A DNA stretch of 64,000 bases from Apricaphanius iberus. Lineage: Eukaryota; Chordata; Actinopteri; Cyprinodontiformes; Aphaniidae. Both the position numbers and the translations under genes were made by a program. The stretch is from assembly GCA_028564705.1 (NCBI GenBank), contig JAPXFQ010002840.1, positions 2,402,102 to 2,466,101 of the forward strand. The letters are read 5' to 3'. Position 1 is the stretch's first letter; every line of letters begins with the position of its first letter. Positions 9,367 to 21,225 of this stretch are shown here, in pieces. The notes under the pieces are model-generated. The model did not search any database, was not told the DNA's origin, and saw only the letters and a program-made list of their open reading frames with translations.

Positions 9367-10171
9367 TGGTTCACACCGCAGACTTTGTCAGCATCAGCGA
9401 CGTCAAGATTACATGTTAAGTCTATTGCGAAGGCCGTTGGAGGAGCGTCACGGTCCCTGCGGCACTCTGTGAGCTTTGGCTCCGTCAACTTTTCAAGCTT
9501 TTCCTGCTTTTCATGCTTCAAAGTTCATAAAGCCAGAAGTTCAGCTAGTTGAACTTTTGACGGTGCTGACGGCCCTGAAGCGGCGCGTTAACCAATCAGA
9601 GCTTATAACTGTAACGATGTCACTACACGTATTTTGAATGTAGCGGGAGCAGGAAAAACCTACATTTTAAGTCTAGATAACGCAGATTAAAAAAAATCAT
9701 AAATAACACTTACCGAAGTCAGATGGACAGGCGCTCTTCGGGAGGAATAGAGAACCTGTAGTTGGTGTCCTGGTAGGAGATTTGAGCTCTGATGCGGCCC
9801 AGGAGGTCGTAAAATTAGGCGCGGGACAGACGTAAGTACTGCTGAAAGCGAACATCATCCATATGTAGCTCCTGAAGCAAATGATTAAACTCCCCAAACT
9901 CAGAACGCATCCGTAGAATAGGGTGTATCCACAAACGGCGCTTATGTTGCCGAAGTCGACGTTGTCTAGCTTTATTTAGCAAAAAAAGCCAAGGCACTCT
10001 CTCAATACAATCCACCATAGTTCAGAACGTACAGCAACAGAGGAAGCCCCGGCCATGCGCTCTTTTTTGCTCAGAAGTGGCAGACTTTGCAAGCTTCAAC
10101 ATAGAAGCGTCAAACTAGATGCTTTGTGAGCTTTGCCTGACGCTGATAAAGCCTGCGGTCTGAATTCACCA
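9367..10171 (-). mobile_element. Non-autonomous PIF/Harbinger element, TSD TAA
   Basis: Both ends carry imperfect terminal inverted repeats: left tggttcacaccgcagacttt, right (reverse complement) tggtgaattcagaccgcagg, continuing into tcagc(a/g)tcag. The 3-bp target taa flanks the element at 9364-9366 and 10172-10174, and the sibling L2 copy at 61717-61726 (gactaagatg) is an empty site with a single taa. TWA targets are typical of PIF/Harbinger. The element keeps only the first transposase exon. Confidence 0.88.
9714..10018 (-). pseudogene. Remnant first exon of a Harbinger transposase
   Basis: Minus-strand frame from about 10018 shows the N-terminal signature of Harbinger nucleases: RRLWIHPILRMRSEFGEFNH, then LLQELHMDDVRFQQYLRLS. 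A stop follows, then DLLGRIRAQISYQDTNYRFS and IPPEERLSI with another stop, and finally a consensus splice donor (cg|gtaagtg at 9713-9705). Downstream exons with the catalytic residues are absent, which explains the 805-bp size of the element. Confidence 0.8.
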
Positions 10172-10656
10172 TAAGATGGCATTCCAGTGGAGGAACGTTC
10201 TCCACATCCTGCTACCAACTTCTGCTTCTGCATCAGTTCTTTTGCTCTTTCTGTGTCTCTGCTGCCTTCTCCAAACCCAAAGGCGGTCTGGGCAGATGAC
10301 CGCTTATGCTGAGCCTGGTTCTGCTGGAGGTTTCTTCCTGTTAAAAGGGAGTTTTTCCTCTCCACTGTCGCTTCATGCTTGCTCAGTGTGAGGGATTGCT
10401 AAGAAGTCACGACGCAATCTTCTGTGGTTGTCTAATTCCTAAATTAAAAATCGTATTGTAATTACTCTTCTTGTAAAGTGCCTTGAGATGAAATCTGTTG
10501 TGAAACGGCGCTATATAAATAAACTGAATTGAATTCCTGATAATATTGTTACAGAATGAACATCTTACGTATCCATTTAACTTACTGCCTGTAATGAGTC
10601 AAAGCACCTAGCTGTACCAACTTAAAATAGTGTATTTAAATTTGCTAGTTCATGGA

Positions 10657-10716
<60 letters not shown>
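10657..10716. repeat. (AAT)n microsatellite
   Basis: About 20 uninterrupted ataata units directly visible. No element context is clear; it lies between the L2 end and a MITE. Confidence 0.95.
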
Positions 10717-10840
10717 CTAATTTGCAACAGCAAATTAATCTCAACAGGATTATTTTGAATATTATATGGTGGAGCACTAAAGAGAATGCAAACTTGTTAA
10801 ACTGTGAGAGAAAAGTGGAAAGAAGTTTAATGCTCTACCA

Positions 10841-11625
10841 ATGCTGCATTCCATTTGTCTCGGATACTCGGGCGTCCGAGTTGCTGTAAACAAGAACGTG
10901 ACGTCATCCACGACTTAAAGCATTCCAGTTTCACCCTGAGTCAGAAAGAACATGAACGCTTTGAGGGCAGCAGCTGTCGAGGGACAGGCTAGTCATCATT
11001 ATTCTATTGAATATAGATAATGTGATTAAAAATATCCCTCGAAATCCATTTCAAAACTTTTAATAATATTTACTGATTGAACCACTTTATTCAAACTAGA
11101 TTTGTTTTCCATGTTGAAAGATGCTGCTTATGCAAACAAGAGGATGAATCAACTAAACATCTCTTCTATAAATAAGGTAAAATGATGGGTCTTCGGAAAT
11201 CACTTCAGTAGTGGCTTAACTCTTAAAAAAAAAAAAATAAGTATTTGTTATTGTTGTTAGTGACATAGCATTTTCGGCAGACCAGCATGAAATACAAAGC
11301 TGTACATTGTTTTGCACGCACAGCAAGGCTTTGCAATGTATAAACTGGTGACCGGATTAAAACAGAAATGTAGTCAAATGTGTAAGAGCATTTAAAAACG
11401 ACACTGAAATGAACAACATAGTACAAATATAAAGAAAATACATCTCAACTATGGGCGCAGCCATCTTTGTTCTCCTATGTGTATTTCCTACTCGGTCTAC
11501 TCTCAGAGCTCCAAGTCTGAGTTCTTATATTCTGACCTAAAGGGGGCGTGTCTCGGTGAAATGACGCGAGACAACTGCAAGATTTCCAACTTTCCTACTC
11601 AGAAAGGTTAACTGGAATGCAGCAT
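10841..11625. mobile_element. MITE with atgctgcattcca termini
   Basis: The left end atgctgcattccattt and the reverse complement of the right end (atgctgcattccagtt) form a short inverted repeat. A related cattccagtttcacc motif occurs subterminally at about 10921. Size 785 bp; no transposase. No convincing target-site duplication was found, so the superfamily is not assigned. Confidence 0.65.
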
Positions 11626-11639
11626 AACACCAAGGTGTA

Positions 11640-12380
11640 AAAGGTAGTGCCTGGTCAAATGTTGTGGAAATGGCTTACAGTCCTTTCTGTGAAAAAGGTG
11701 TTGAGGTTAAAGGTTAGGGGCTTTCTTCAGCCTCTTAAAGTTTTTTCTTGTTTGATGTATTTCCATTGTCCTGCTGCATCATGGGGGGGAAATGTCATCA
11801 TGAGGTTACAAGGTGAGCTTTTGAGTTGACAAAGAAAAATCATTTGAGGAAACTGCAGATATAGGGTGACAAATGCTTTGTCGTAGCCTAGATAACCTCA
11901 AGGAATCCTCTCTTTGAATGTATGTGACAAGGTTCTCAGAGTAACAACTTGATGCTAATTGAATCTCTGAAAATAGCAGGGATTTACTTGATCTTTGAGA
12001 AAAAACAAAACAAAAAATGTCCAGTTGTTTTAAAGTTTAGGTAGCTGATCTCTGACACTCATTACGCTTTCTGCACAATAAACCAAAAAAGGTAAGAAAT
12101 GTTATACAGATTACTGAACAGATTGAGCAAAAACAAATTTATTTTCTTTTTCTTTGCCACGAGCAGTCTCTTTATTGTTCTTTACATCTTATATTACACA
12201 GCGCCTCAGTGTTTTGATACCCATTTAGCGTTTTCAAATGTAGTCTTTTTTTCAACCGCAGTAATTCTGTTTTATTGTGGGTTTGGATAAAGTAGCTTAA
12301 GACAATAAAGTAGAATAAAACTGTTCATTAGATTAGTTTAGGCCATCCTAAACTATCTCTGAAGTTATGCAACTATGGAC
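11640..12380. other. Unassigned non-coding stretch
   Basis: No element ends, RNA genes or convincing coding sequence. A 63-residue open frame at 12099-12290 (+) has one strongly hydrophobic segment, but no context supports it as a gene. Confidence 0.45.
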
Positions 12381-12383
12381 TAA

Positions 12384-12954
12384 GGCTACCACCACACTAA
12401 GCCGATAAGGTTATACGGGGAGTTAGACGCCTAATGTTATCCACTCAACACGAGCATTTACGCCCCGTTTAAGGTCCGTTTAAGGTCCCATGATCGCGCA
12501 ATCCCATACCGACCTGTGCAAATACTGGGCACACGCGAAAAGACGGGTATAATCTACGTGACGCCAGCGCCTACATAATATATACAAGAAGCTCTACAGC
12601 ACAGTACATATCTGCTTGTCCCATTAACTGAAGAGAATAGCTGCTCAGAAGAAGAGAGTTTTTGGTGCGGACAGACGACGAGATCGATTTATTACTCTTC
12701 GCTGTTGTCTTTGTCTGTAGTGTCGTATTGTTATTGACGCAGCATTCATTGACGGCACTTCCTTTCATTATCCGGGGAAGCTGTCCACAATAGGTCGTTT
12801 AGCCGTTGAATTAAGATTTACACTGCTCTCTTTCCCGGCTAATAGTTTTCCGGCTACAGACCTTAAACGACGCCGGGTTAGTGTGGACGATAGGGGGGTG
12901 TAGACTAAATAATTATACGTTTAAGGTATTATCCGTCTTCGTGCGGACGTGGCC
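12384..12954. mobile_element. TAA-flanked MITE (PIF/Harbinger-like)
   Basis: Ends are ggctaccaccacactaagcc and (right end, reverse complement) ggccacgtccgcacgaagac. The 3-bp taa occurs at 12381-12383 and 12955-12957. The interior holds repeated gtttaaggtcc motifs and is richer in CpG than the flanks. No transposase. The end sequence resembles that of the MITE at 44414-45018. Confidence 0.75.
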
Positions 12955-12964
12955 TAAGACTGCT

Positions 12965-13605
12965 AGAGGAGAGAATGGCCACTTTTCTTCATCCTGCTAC
13001 TTTTTTACTTGTCTTCTTTCCAGTTGCATTATTTGCTGTTATTTTTACTGTTAACTTTGTTTTTTACTCTGTTTTTTCTCCAGAGAAGCAACATCTTGTC
13101 TGGTATCCTGCTTAGCTGGAATATTGAAGGGGTGCATTGGCTGGAATGATGCTGCTAGTAAGTGAGCATTCCCCTGTACTGTTTTTGACTTTTTACTTAC
13201 TTAAGCAGAGAAAGTACTGCTAGATCAGTTCTTCTGTCTCTTCTCTGTCTTCTCAAACCGACTGTTGGTCGTGGCAGATGAACCCTTGTGCTGAGCCAGG
13301 TTTGGTTTTGATTGAGATGTATTCCTTTTGAAGGGGATTCTTTTTTTCGTTTAATTGTCGCTACATGCTTGCTCAGTATGAGGGATTAGTGTGAAGTCAT
13401 CGACACAACGCAGGCAACAGTCTGCTTTCTCTACATGTTGGTCCAGGAAGAGTGAATGACTCAAGTTAATGACTCAATTAAATCTGCTGGGTTTCCTGAA
13501 ACTGATTGGAATGTCTATGTTTAAACTGAAATGACTTGTAAAGTGCCTTGAGATAATGCATGTTGAAAATTGACACCATGAAAATAAACTAAACTGAATT
13601 GAAAA
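12965..13605 (+). mobile_element. L2-type LINE 3' end (5'-truncated)
   Basis: Only the 3' UTR is present: ctcaaaccgactgttgg, ggcagatgaacccttgtgct, a degenerate 'gggagttttt' block, tgcttgctcagtatgaggg, then cttgtaaagtgccttgagat and aataaactaaactgaattga. It is a more divergent relative of the family at 5613-10533 and 61298-62077. Confidence 0.75.
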
Positions 13606-13609
13606 ATAA

Positions 13610-14670
13610 TTCTACATGATTTTAATTAATTTCTACTCTGATGCCTCTAAATAAATTCCAGTATAACCTTTTAACCAAATGGTTACACATCAGAAGTTGT
13701 CCACATACTACTTGTTTGTAATTTAATTTGATTAGATATGCAGCTATTCTTTGAAGGCCTCAGGGGATTGATAGAAACATCTGTAAACAAAACACAAAAA
13801 TGAATGTTAAGAGAAACACTGTGGTAAAAACAAGGTGATGAGACCTTGCTTTTTCTGCCACTTCAAAGATCCCCATCAAATCACAGCCCATCAATGTACG
13901 TACAATACAGTGCTAATGGTTGCAGTGTGAAAAAATTTGGAATTGTTCAAAGGGTTTTAAAATAATTGAAAGGTTGCGCCGAATGACTAATACTGGGATG
14001 TGGGAAACTCTTTTTTTTCAAGTTTCACACAGGAACTGTACTTGGTGTTTTAGCACTTATTCTAGCAGAAACAATTGTTTTTGCAAGGAATCTTTATTCT
14101 TTTTACAGTCACTTTTGTTTAGATAAAAAAGAAACAGATACTAACAAGATGAAAGAAAGAAATCACATGCATCCACAAGTCAGGTAAACAAAAGAAAATC
14201 AGATCTGGACTTCATGACATATGGTGGAAAATGCACTTTTAGCAATTTTCATGCAAATCTATGCACAGCTGTTTGAGTCTTTAATGTAAATGCACATAAA
14301 AAAACTTTAGAGTCATTTTTGCTGTCAAGGGAAGAAATTCTGGCCACATTTTAACAATTATTTCTGCAAGGATGCATCTGTGCAACTAAACCATTTTGCA
14401 CTGGTTTAGTCTTTGTACATATGTTGTTTTAGCAGATGTTAAAAAAATGCATGCCCCTGGTTATTAGATATCTTCCTTTTTTTAATAAAAAGAAAACGCC
14501 TGCCATTAGTTGTGTTCAGTACAGCTTAGTAAACCAGAGTTTGTCTTTCATTTCGGGAGAGTTCTCCCTGGGTTTTAAGCAGAGAAAAAGATAAACAAAT
14601 TTGTGTATTTTTAAATGCACATTTATTGCGACAAATTCCATAGCATCTTAAATGGATTTATAGTGACATT
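13610..14670. other. Unassigned AT-rich stretch
   Basis: No recognisable element, RNA gene or coding region. Short A and T runs are frequent. Confidence 0.45.
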
Positions 14671-15451
14671 CAGTACGTTTACATGCAGCAAGAGAAATTA
14701 GAATTATTTCCTTAGTCCAACTGAAATCAGATTTTTAAAATGCATGTAAACACCTTAGTCCGGCTGGAATCGAACCTAACTGGAGTTTCCGAAGCCCGAC
14801 TTCTCCTGCTGGATAATGCAATTTACCACTCCACAACCAGCCCCCCGCCACCGCCTGCACTCACGCAGCCCCCTCGGGAAGTTAAAGAGCCGGAAATGTG
14901 ACCCAGCAATAACAACAGTAGTGTTATAAGAGGCATATGGCGTCTAAGACAAACGTATGCGACCAATCATGTTTGGACTTATGAAGAGGCGATGCGTTGT
15001 TACTGTGAATATCCTGCTTCAACACTGCCTGCTTCATTCGCATCAGCCTCAGTTTACTGTCTGAACAGAGCTGGAAGCTAATCAGAATCAGAATCAGAAT
15101 CGGTTTTATTGCCATTGTTTGAGAACAAGTTCACAAACTAGGAATTTTTTCCGGTACAGTTGTGCACATAAAACATTTAACATAAGTAAAAATAAAATAA
15201 AAAAAATAAAATAAAAGATAAAATAAAAAGAATGAGCCATAAGGCTAAAGTCTTTATACATATTATAATCGCTATTAGGTTAACACCTAGGGGTGCATGT
15301 CGACATCTATTGTTGGGGAGTGGAACTTACGTCATTTAATTATTCGATTTTCTAATAGACGTGTAACCTGGGACTCAGCTCGCTGCAGGAGAAAAGTTGT
15401 TAGTCTGATTACTCCAAAAAGCTTGATGTAGCTGTGCATGTAAACGTACTG
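14671..15451. mobile_element. MITE with cagtacgtttacatgca inverted termini
   Basis: The first 17 bases, cagtacgtttacatgca, recur as a perfect reverse complement at the right end (tgcatgtaaacgtactg, 15435-15451). Size 781 bp. A LINE 3' tail in minus orientation (15078-15190) sits inside. There is no obvious target-site duplication (flanks gacatt and agaatg), and no transposase. Confidence 0.75.
15078..15190 (-). mobile_element. LINE 3' tail fragment with TGATTC repeats
   Basis: The block aatcagaatcagaatcagaa, followed by ggttttattgcc, is the reverse complement of a (TTCTGA)n LINE tail. The same arrangement, in plus orientation, ends the LINE at 28735 (ccattaaagctgattctgat). Only the tail is present, so it is a strongly truncated insertion inside the MITE at 14671-15451. 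Confidence 0.65.
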
Positions 15452-18400
15452 AGAATGTAGTTTTTACTATTAATCTCTGAAATATCCATCAAAATATTGT
15501 TGGAAATGAATGATATGATGCCCAATTATTGAAAAGTATTGGTGACTTCACAACCATAAAACGCGGGTCTAAAATACATCTGTGCGGGTACCAGTGTATT
15601 TGGGCAGACAAAGTGGACGACGTGTTTCCTTCTACCATAGCCTATGTGGATAAAATGTATTTACTGATTTTTTTAACATGTGGTTACATCACCATCTCCT
15701 CGTCCTCAACAAGATGTTTTATAGAGCTCTATGAATAAACTGAAAAAAATCCCTTTCTCCAACCCAGACAGGCCAACCAACCTGATCTTAGACACCGGCT
15801 CCCTGCGAGGGGAAATACGCCCTCTCAGCTGTTGTGTCCGAGCCTTCGTACGACATGGACCCAGCCCGCATCTCCATGTCAGAGGCGGAAGTAACAGAAT
15901 GACAAGCAAAGTCTAAGGAGTCACCATGAGGTTGCATTCTTTCTGCTGGACAGGTAACAGCATTCACTGTAATGTTTTTTTAAACTTGCACCAGGCACGG
16001 CGATATGGTGTAAAACTACCCTGAAATTAGGTTCCCCCATCAGTCTTTGTCAGACAACTGACCTATCGAGCAACCTCTAGCCCCTGTTGCCATCTTGAGT
16101 GTCAGCGTCTTGTGTTTCTAGGGGAAGCCCCAGTAAATCTGTTGAAGAAGCCGAAGTTGAAGAAGCACACACGAGTCGCAAGCATGAAAGAGAAGGACAA
16201 ACGCATATATTACAGGGAAAAACTTATGAAGGAGGCTATGGATAGACATTTTCAGAAACTGTCTGCACTTAATCCACAGATCCTCAAAGGAAATTAATGG
16301 ATTTACTGCCTCCAAGTACCGCATTGGACATAAATTACTCTGTGATTGGAATAAGCACATACAAATTTCCGCAGCTCAACATTACAAATTACTGGAGGCA
16401 TACGTATGGACATTTCACACATGGCTGGGTAACAGATCTGCTCACATTTTGACCGCAGGACTGTAACAACACAGTTGTCTCGGCCAAAGGAAGCCATGCT
16501 TGGGGCAAGTTGTTTTGAAGTTGGACATGGCCATGGTTAGCTTTTTTTGAATGATTTGGTAAACTTCTTTAATACTCGGTATGAACAAGCCATATGCATC
16601 AAATCATTGGGTTAAAAAAAAAACTCTTTATCATTAGCAGTGCAGTCTTATTTTTAAAATGATTGAAACTTTGCCCCTTCTGAGATAGGTGTTATTCAGC
16701 CGCCATTATCAGGGATTCCTTTTCACTCGAGATCAAAACTAACCAAACATAGGCAACTGGATTACAGCTAAGGAAATTGATTTTGTCCAGGTTTATACAC
16801 TCCACACACAAAGCCATCAAAGCTTCCGTCGCTGTTTACACTCAACTATCCCATCATGTAAAGCCCTACAGCCCCGATACATCATCTGAAAAAACTGATT
16901 GAGGCATTACGTCTAACATTGAAGTTTATTCATAAAAAATATCTGAATAATATTACTAATCCACAAAATACTGAAAACGTTTGCCATTCATAATATGATG
17001 AAATAATCTAATGTGCTTGTCATTTTGCTGCAAATATGACTTCGCTGGACGTTGAAAGTTCTGGCGGTGTAGAATTAGAAAATTTTGCAACTATTATTTT
17101 TTTTTTACCTTTATGCCTATCTGTTGGTCAAGTTGCCACTGGAACACAAAAATACAGTTTGCTTGCAATTATTTAGGTATGTACTGCCCCTTATCGCCAG
17201 AAAACTACACACTGTCATTTTAAGTAGTTGCTTTGATATTCCAAAAACGCTTATTTTGTGTTATTGACCCATTCAGTTTTGAAGTAGCTTCATAGTTAAT
17301 GTGCAGGAACTGATGACCAGGCAACCTCCTTAAGTATTTTCATCCTGGAAACAAAATTAATGATTTATGATTAATGACAAATTCATGATTAAAACAATTA
17401 CGTCAAGTTGAAATGTTTTGTTAATTTTGTATAACATGTTGCACACACCTTCCAAAAAAGTTTACTTTTGTTTCAGACTTTAAAAGGAGGCCTATTATTA
17501 TTTTGTGACCTCCATAATGAAACTTTGACGTGCTCCAAGTTTTGTTTTTACCTATTTCTGTGTAATGGCTCTTTTGTACAGGTTAAATGGAAAAAGGGGC
17601 CCAATAACCTGCCCTCATTTGTCATCAACATCCTGGCTGCCCTTTTAATGATCCTGCTGTCTGGAACAACTACAAACCAAAGGAATAATGAGGACTGAAC
17701 TCTTTTTACTGCCTTATTGAGAGGAAGTCAGTAGATGAAGGGGAGATGAGCACATCTGTTTACAAGCCCACAACACAAAGGGGAGGAAAAGTATGTAAAA
17801 TACAGCTAAGCTGAGTGGTGAATGAATGCTCTCTGCTGTGTAACCACATATTTTGTGTGCTCTAATGAGGACTGCAAAGCTTTAGCTCTGTTGCACATTT
17901 GCAATAAAAATCCCTAAAAGGACAAAAATGCTAAGGCTGAACAATTGTTCAGGTGTGTGAGGAGTGAGGAGAGAGCTTAAATAGACTGAAGGGAAGTGGA
18001 AAGTGACAGGGAGAAGACCGGGGACTAATTAACGGTTGGAGGTGAGACGGCCAGCACAGGTGCAATCAAAAAACAACAAGGGCAGGAGCCATATGGCAGG
18101 GAGGCAGAAGCAAACAAGGAAAATAAACAGGACAGAGAAGAAATCCTAAAAAAGAACTAACTAAGGATAAAGTAAAGATAAGACGTCTAAGAGGAGACCA
18201 AAGAGAGACTAAAAATATGAGCCAAATATGAAATATGAGTGAATGAGGAAGAAAACAGGACAGAACGGAATACATACTGAAAGGAGAAAGAAATGAGGAA
18301 AGTATACCCCTTTCTTAAAAAGAATGACTAAAAAAATGTATCTTCACAACCACACCACCCAACCACATATGAAACAAGCAACAACAAGACCATATACAAT

Positions 18401-18453
18401 GTATGTCAAACACAAACCTATAGGGAATCATATATGTAAAATAAAATGGATTA
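15452..18453. other. Unassigned stretch
   Basis: No repeat family is recognised with confidence. Open frames at 15529-15738 and 17468-17698 have no recognised homology. A possible exon is listed separately at 16122-16297. The purine-rich part at 17900-18300 contains no open frame of note. Confidence 0.4.
16122..16297 (+). other. Possible basic exon, unidentified
   Basis: A pyrimidine-rich acceptor-like site (cttgtgtttctag) precedes a frame encoding a short, very Lys/Arg-rich segment (KKPKLKKHTRVASMKEKDKR) that ends at a stop at 16295-16297. It could be a terminal coding exon of a host gene, a retrocopy piece or chance. No partner exon was recognised nearby, so this is weak. Confidence 0.2.
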
Positions 18454-18800
18454 GCAGAAATGCTTTTCATTTTCAAACTCTAGCTGCTAATTTCGACTCC
18501 TAAATAAAGTTAAAAAGAAATTATCCAAAATGCTTTTTCATTTTCCAATTCAGCTGTAGCTTGATTCAAATGAAAAAGGAAATTTAAGATTAATTTTTAC
18601 AATAACACTCCAGATTTCTTTTTTTTTTACAACATTCAATTTGAAATGTCAAAGTTGAACATTAAGATGCATTTGCAGAAATGCTTTTTCATTTTCTGAC
18701 TACAAATGCCATTTTGGACTCAAAAATAAAATTGAAAAGAAAATATGTAAACTTCTGTTTCATTTTCCAGTTCAGCATTGCTCTGTAACGTTATTAAAAA
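18454..18800. repeat. Diverged tandem repeat, period about 220 bp
   Basis: The segment starting gcagaaatgcttttcatttt at 18454 recurs at 18675 with the same order of motifs: a ctgact/aaactc stretch, a ggactc/cgactc block and aaataaaattgaaaag. A third, shorter occurrence of ttcattttccaattcagc/ttcattttccagttcagc lies between. Less than two full periods are present. Confidence 0.55.
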
Positions 18801-19954
18801 GAAAAAGGAAACACTATTGTTATTTATTGTTTTTTTTTCATTTTTATGCCCGCCCCTATAATAAGTGTAACTTAATTCAAAAAAATTGGTTATCCCATAT
18901 GGCGCAGGAGAATGACATAGAGCTTGTTCTCCTCTTCTGCTGCCGAGTCGGTTGGCCATACTGGCACCAACACGATGCCCCCATATGTATCTTTGTTATA
19001 TGGTACACCAGATTCTTTCAGATTTGAGAAGAATGCCAGAAATAACATTCTTCCTTGGTGAAAAGTGAGGCTGCAAGAGAGAAGAATGCTTGGAGGAGGA
19101 TTGCAATAAAATTGCAAAACGAATAAGAATGAATAGTAAGGAAAGTTACAACTCTCATTACAACTCTGAGCATTTTTCTTTCAAATCCAATGAAATACAT
19201 GCAGTGGCAATGTCTACTACCATTCACAATTAAAAAATGACAGTTGAGCATCTAGATTATGGTTGTAATTTTTACTTTTTAAGTTCAAAGTTTTTTAGAC
19301 TAAAGAGACAATCAATACTTTGTTGAAACACAAAATACCTTGCTTTTATTTTGTAAGGTAAGTTTAAAATAAGTATTCTGCCAATATATTTTGCTTTTTG
19401 GTCACATTTATAGAGATTCCTCTTTTGAGGCAAAATGAGCTTGTAATGTATAGTGGCTGAGGATTCAAAAGTTGTTTTAGTTCATAAAGCCCTGACAGCC
19501 AATTAACAACACCAAGAAGGGAATAAAAAAGGGTTCAGTTCAAAAAACACCTCAGCATCATTTGTGTGCCGTCCTCCCACCAATGATGGCACCAGCAGTA
19601 CAGATGGTGATGAAGTTGTATTGGCTCTGCAGATGGGACTGACCAATGGTCCGCTGTCGGGATTAACTTCAAATGAACTGGAGAAGAGTGTGAGGGCTTT
19701 GCCAAGAGGAAGTGGAGAATGCACTCATAGAAACAAGAATGTTTATGTGGTTGGGCTTGTTTAGTCTGGTCATATAACAAGAATCATTAGTCATGGCTTC
19801 TGGCATCATTGTGTGTTTCATGCATAGCTTGTCTGACAAAAAATTGAAGAGAGAAAAGCCCTTGCTTTAAGTTGCTCAATACAAAATAATTAGATTGCTT
19901 AAATTATTTTTGTCTTTCTGTAACTTTGAGAACCTAGCCTGGAAAGGCGACATG
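18800..19954. other. Unassigned stretch
   Basis: No element termini or RNA genes. Short open frames occur on both strands around 19500-19780 without recognisable homology. Confidence 0.4.
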
Positions 19955-20038
19955 CATATGGGGTAAAAAAAGTATTTAGTCAGCCACCAATTATGTAAGT
20001 TCTCCGGCTTGAAAAGATAAGAGATGCCTTCATCATAG

Positions 20039-20339
20039 TTAGTGATGTTATGATGTGTGACGAGACTTTGAAACATGCGTCAAGCATTATTCACATCTTT
20101 AATATTTTATGTTGAGAAATTATATTTTTTTGGAACCCATAGTGATTCCCAAGAGCCATAGTAGACACACAACTTTAATGCATCACAAATTAAGTGGCTA
20201 AGAGCTACAGCTGCCTGTTATTATGTACCTGGACAGTAGGGGGATTGTATTCACAGGAAGCTCTGTGAGATGAACCAATCATTGAACCAATTGGCTCAAG
20301 TGGTTCAGTGCATCATGACGCTTCATCTCACCATGACTA
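20039..20339. mobile_element. 301-bp MITE inserted in the Tc1-like relic
   Basis: The Tc1-like sequence is interrupted between catcatag and atcataggtag; the 7-bp atcatag lies at both sides (20032-20038 and 20340-20346). Ends ttagtgatg and (reverse complement) tagtcatgg are weakly alike, with further gatg-rich subterminal sequence. A hAT-type origin is possible (7-8-bp duplication), but not proven. Confidence 0.6.
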
Positions 20340-20791
20340 ATCATAGGTAGCCTATAACTAAACTATGGTAGACAAAATGTGAAAAGAAAATCAAGTTGTC
20401 TGATATTCATAGTATTAATTTTCAAATTATGGTGTAAAATAAGTATTTGGTCACTTACAAAATACCGATATTTCTGGCTCTCATAAACGTATAACTTCTT
20501 CTGAAAGAGGCCCCTCCATCCTCCTACTTGTATTCATGGCACCTGTTTGAATTCATTATCAGGATTAAAGGCACATGTCCACACCTACAAACAGCCAGAC
20601 TCAAACCTCTACCATGGTCAAGACCAGAGAGCTGCCCAAGGACACCAGACAAAATTATACACCTGCACAATACTGGGATGAGCCAATTTACAATAGACAA
20701 CCAAATAAACTGCTGGAACAATTAAAAATGGAATCACTAATCATTTCCTTTGTCGTGGGGCTCTATGCAAGATCTTAACTAATGGGGTATG

Positions 20792-21204
20792 TGTAACATG
20801 TAGAGAAAAAAGTGTAATGCATTCCACCAAAAAAACTCCTTCATTTTTATTTACTTTATATTTCTTTTTATTCTGTACTTCATTTATGAGCGTATTTAAC
20901 CATCGTTTTCAATTGTAAATTAATTTGGGAGCTTTTAGTTATTTTAATTCAAAGTCGTCGCCGTTTGTGACGTCATCGACTAGCGTAGCGTTCCTTCCCT
21001 CAGTCTGCTTCTGGCTGTTGTGGAAGAAGGTGTGCTGGGGTCGGCTGCAGGTTGTTTTGTTCATGCTGCTGAACTGCTTTGTTATTCTGTGCCAGAATAA
21101 ATACGCCACCTGCTTGGGCTGAACTGAGATACCTGTGTCTTCGTCAATCACACAACGCAGAGTGGGATCCGTGATCGCAAAAGGATTCGACACGAATGGT
21201 CACA
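20792..21204 (+). repeat. 5' LTR
   Basis: The LTR runs from tgtaacatg to ggtcaca. It contains aataaa at 21096-21101 close to its 3' part. It differs from the 3' LTR by a few single-base indels and at least one substitution (aaccatcg/acccatcg), which points to a recent insertion. Confidence 0.93.
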
Positions 21205-21225
21205 TTGGTGCCGTGACCCGGATCC
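21205..21225 (+). promoter_or_regulatory. Primer-binding site, tRNA-His-like
   Basis: Immediately after the 5' LTR comes ttggtgccgtgacccggat. The 18 bases tggtgccgtgacccggat differ at one position from the usual tRNA-His primer complement (…gactcggat). A tRNA-His primer is therefore likely. Confidence 0.75.

Larger units (their letters stand above)
5613..10533 (+). mobile_element. 5'-truncated L2/Maui-like LINE with three nested insertions
   Basis: Host-element pieces are 5613-5722, 7133-8680, 9191-9366 and 10172-10533. The first two join in frame across the L1 insertion. The 3' UTR has a purine-rich part with taatgttagtagctagg repeats and ends in the fish L2/Maui-type block (ggtttcttcctgttaaaagg, agtgccttgagatga, gcgctatataaataaactg) with a gaattgaatt tail. 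A second 3' end of the same family lies at 61298-62077. The element is 5'-truncated and its left edge interrupts the third tRNA unit. Confidence 0.85.

Noticed and set aside
17900..18300. Purine-rich stretch considered as an antisense LTR
   Set aside because: No TG...CA borders, flanking duplication or second copy was found in the window.
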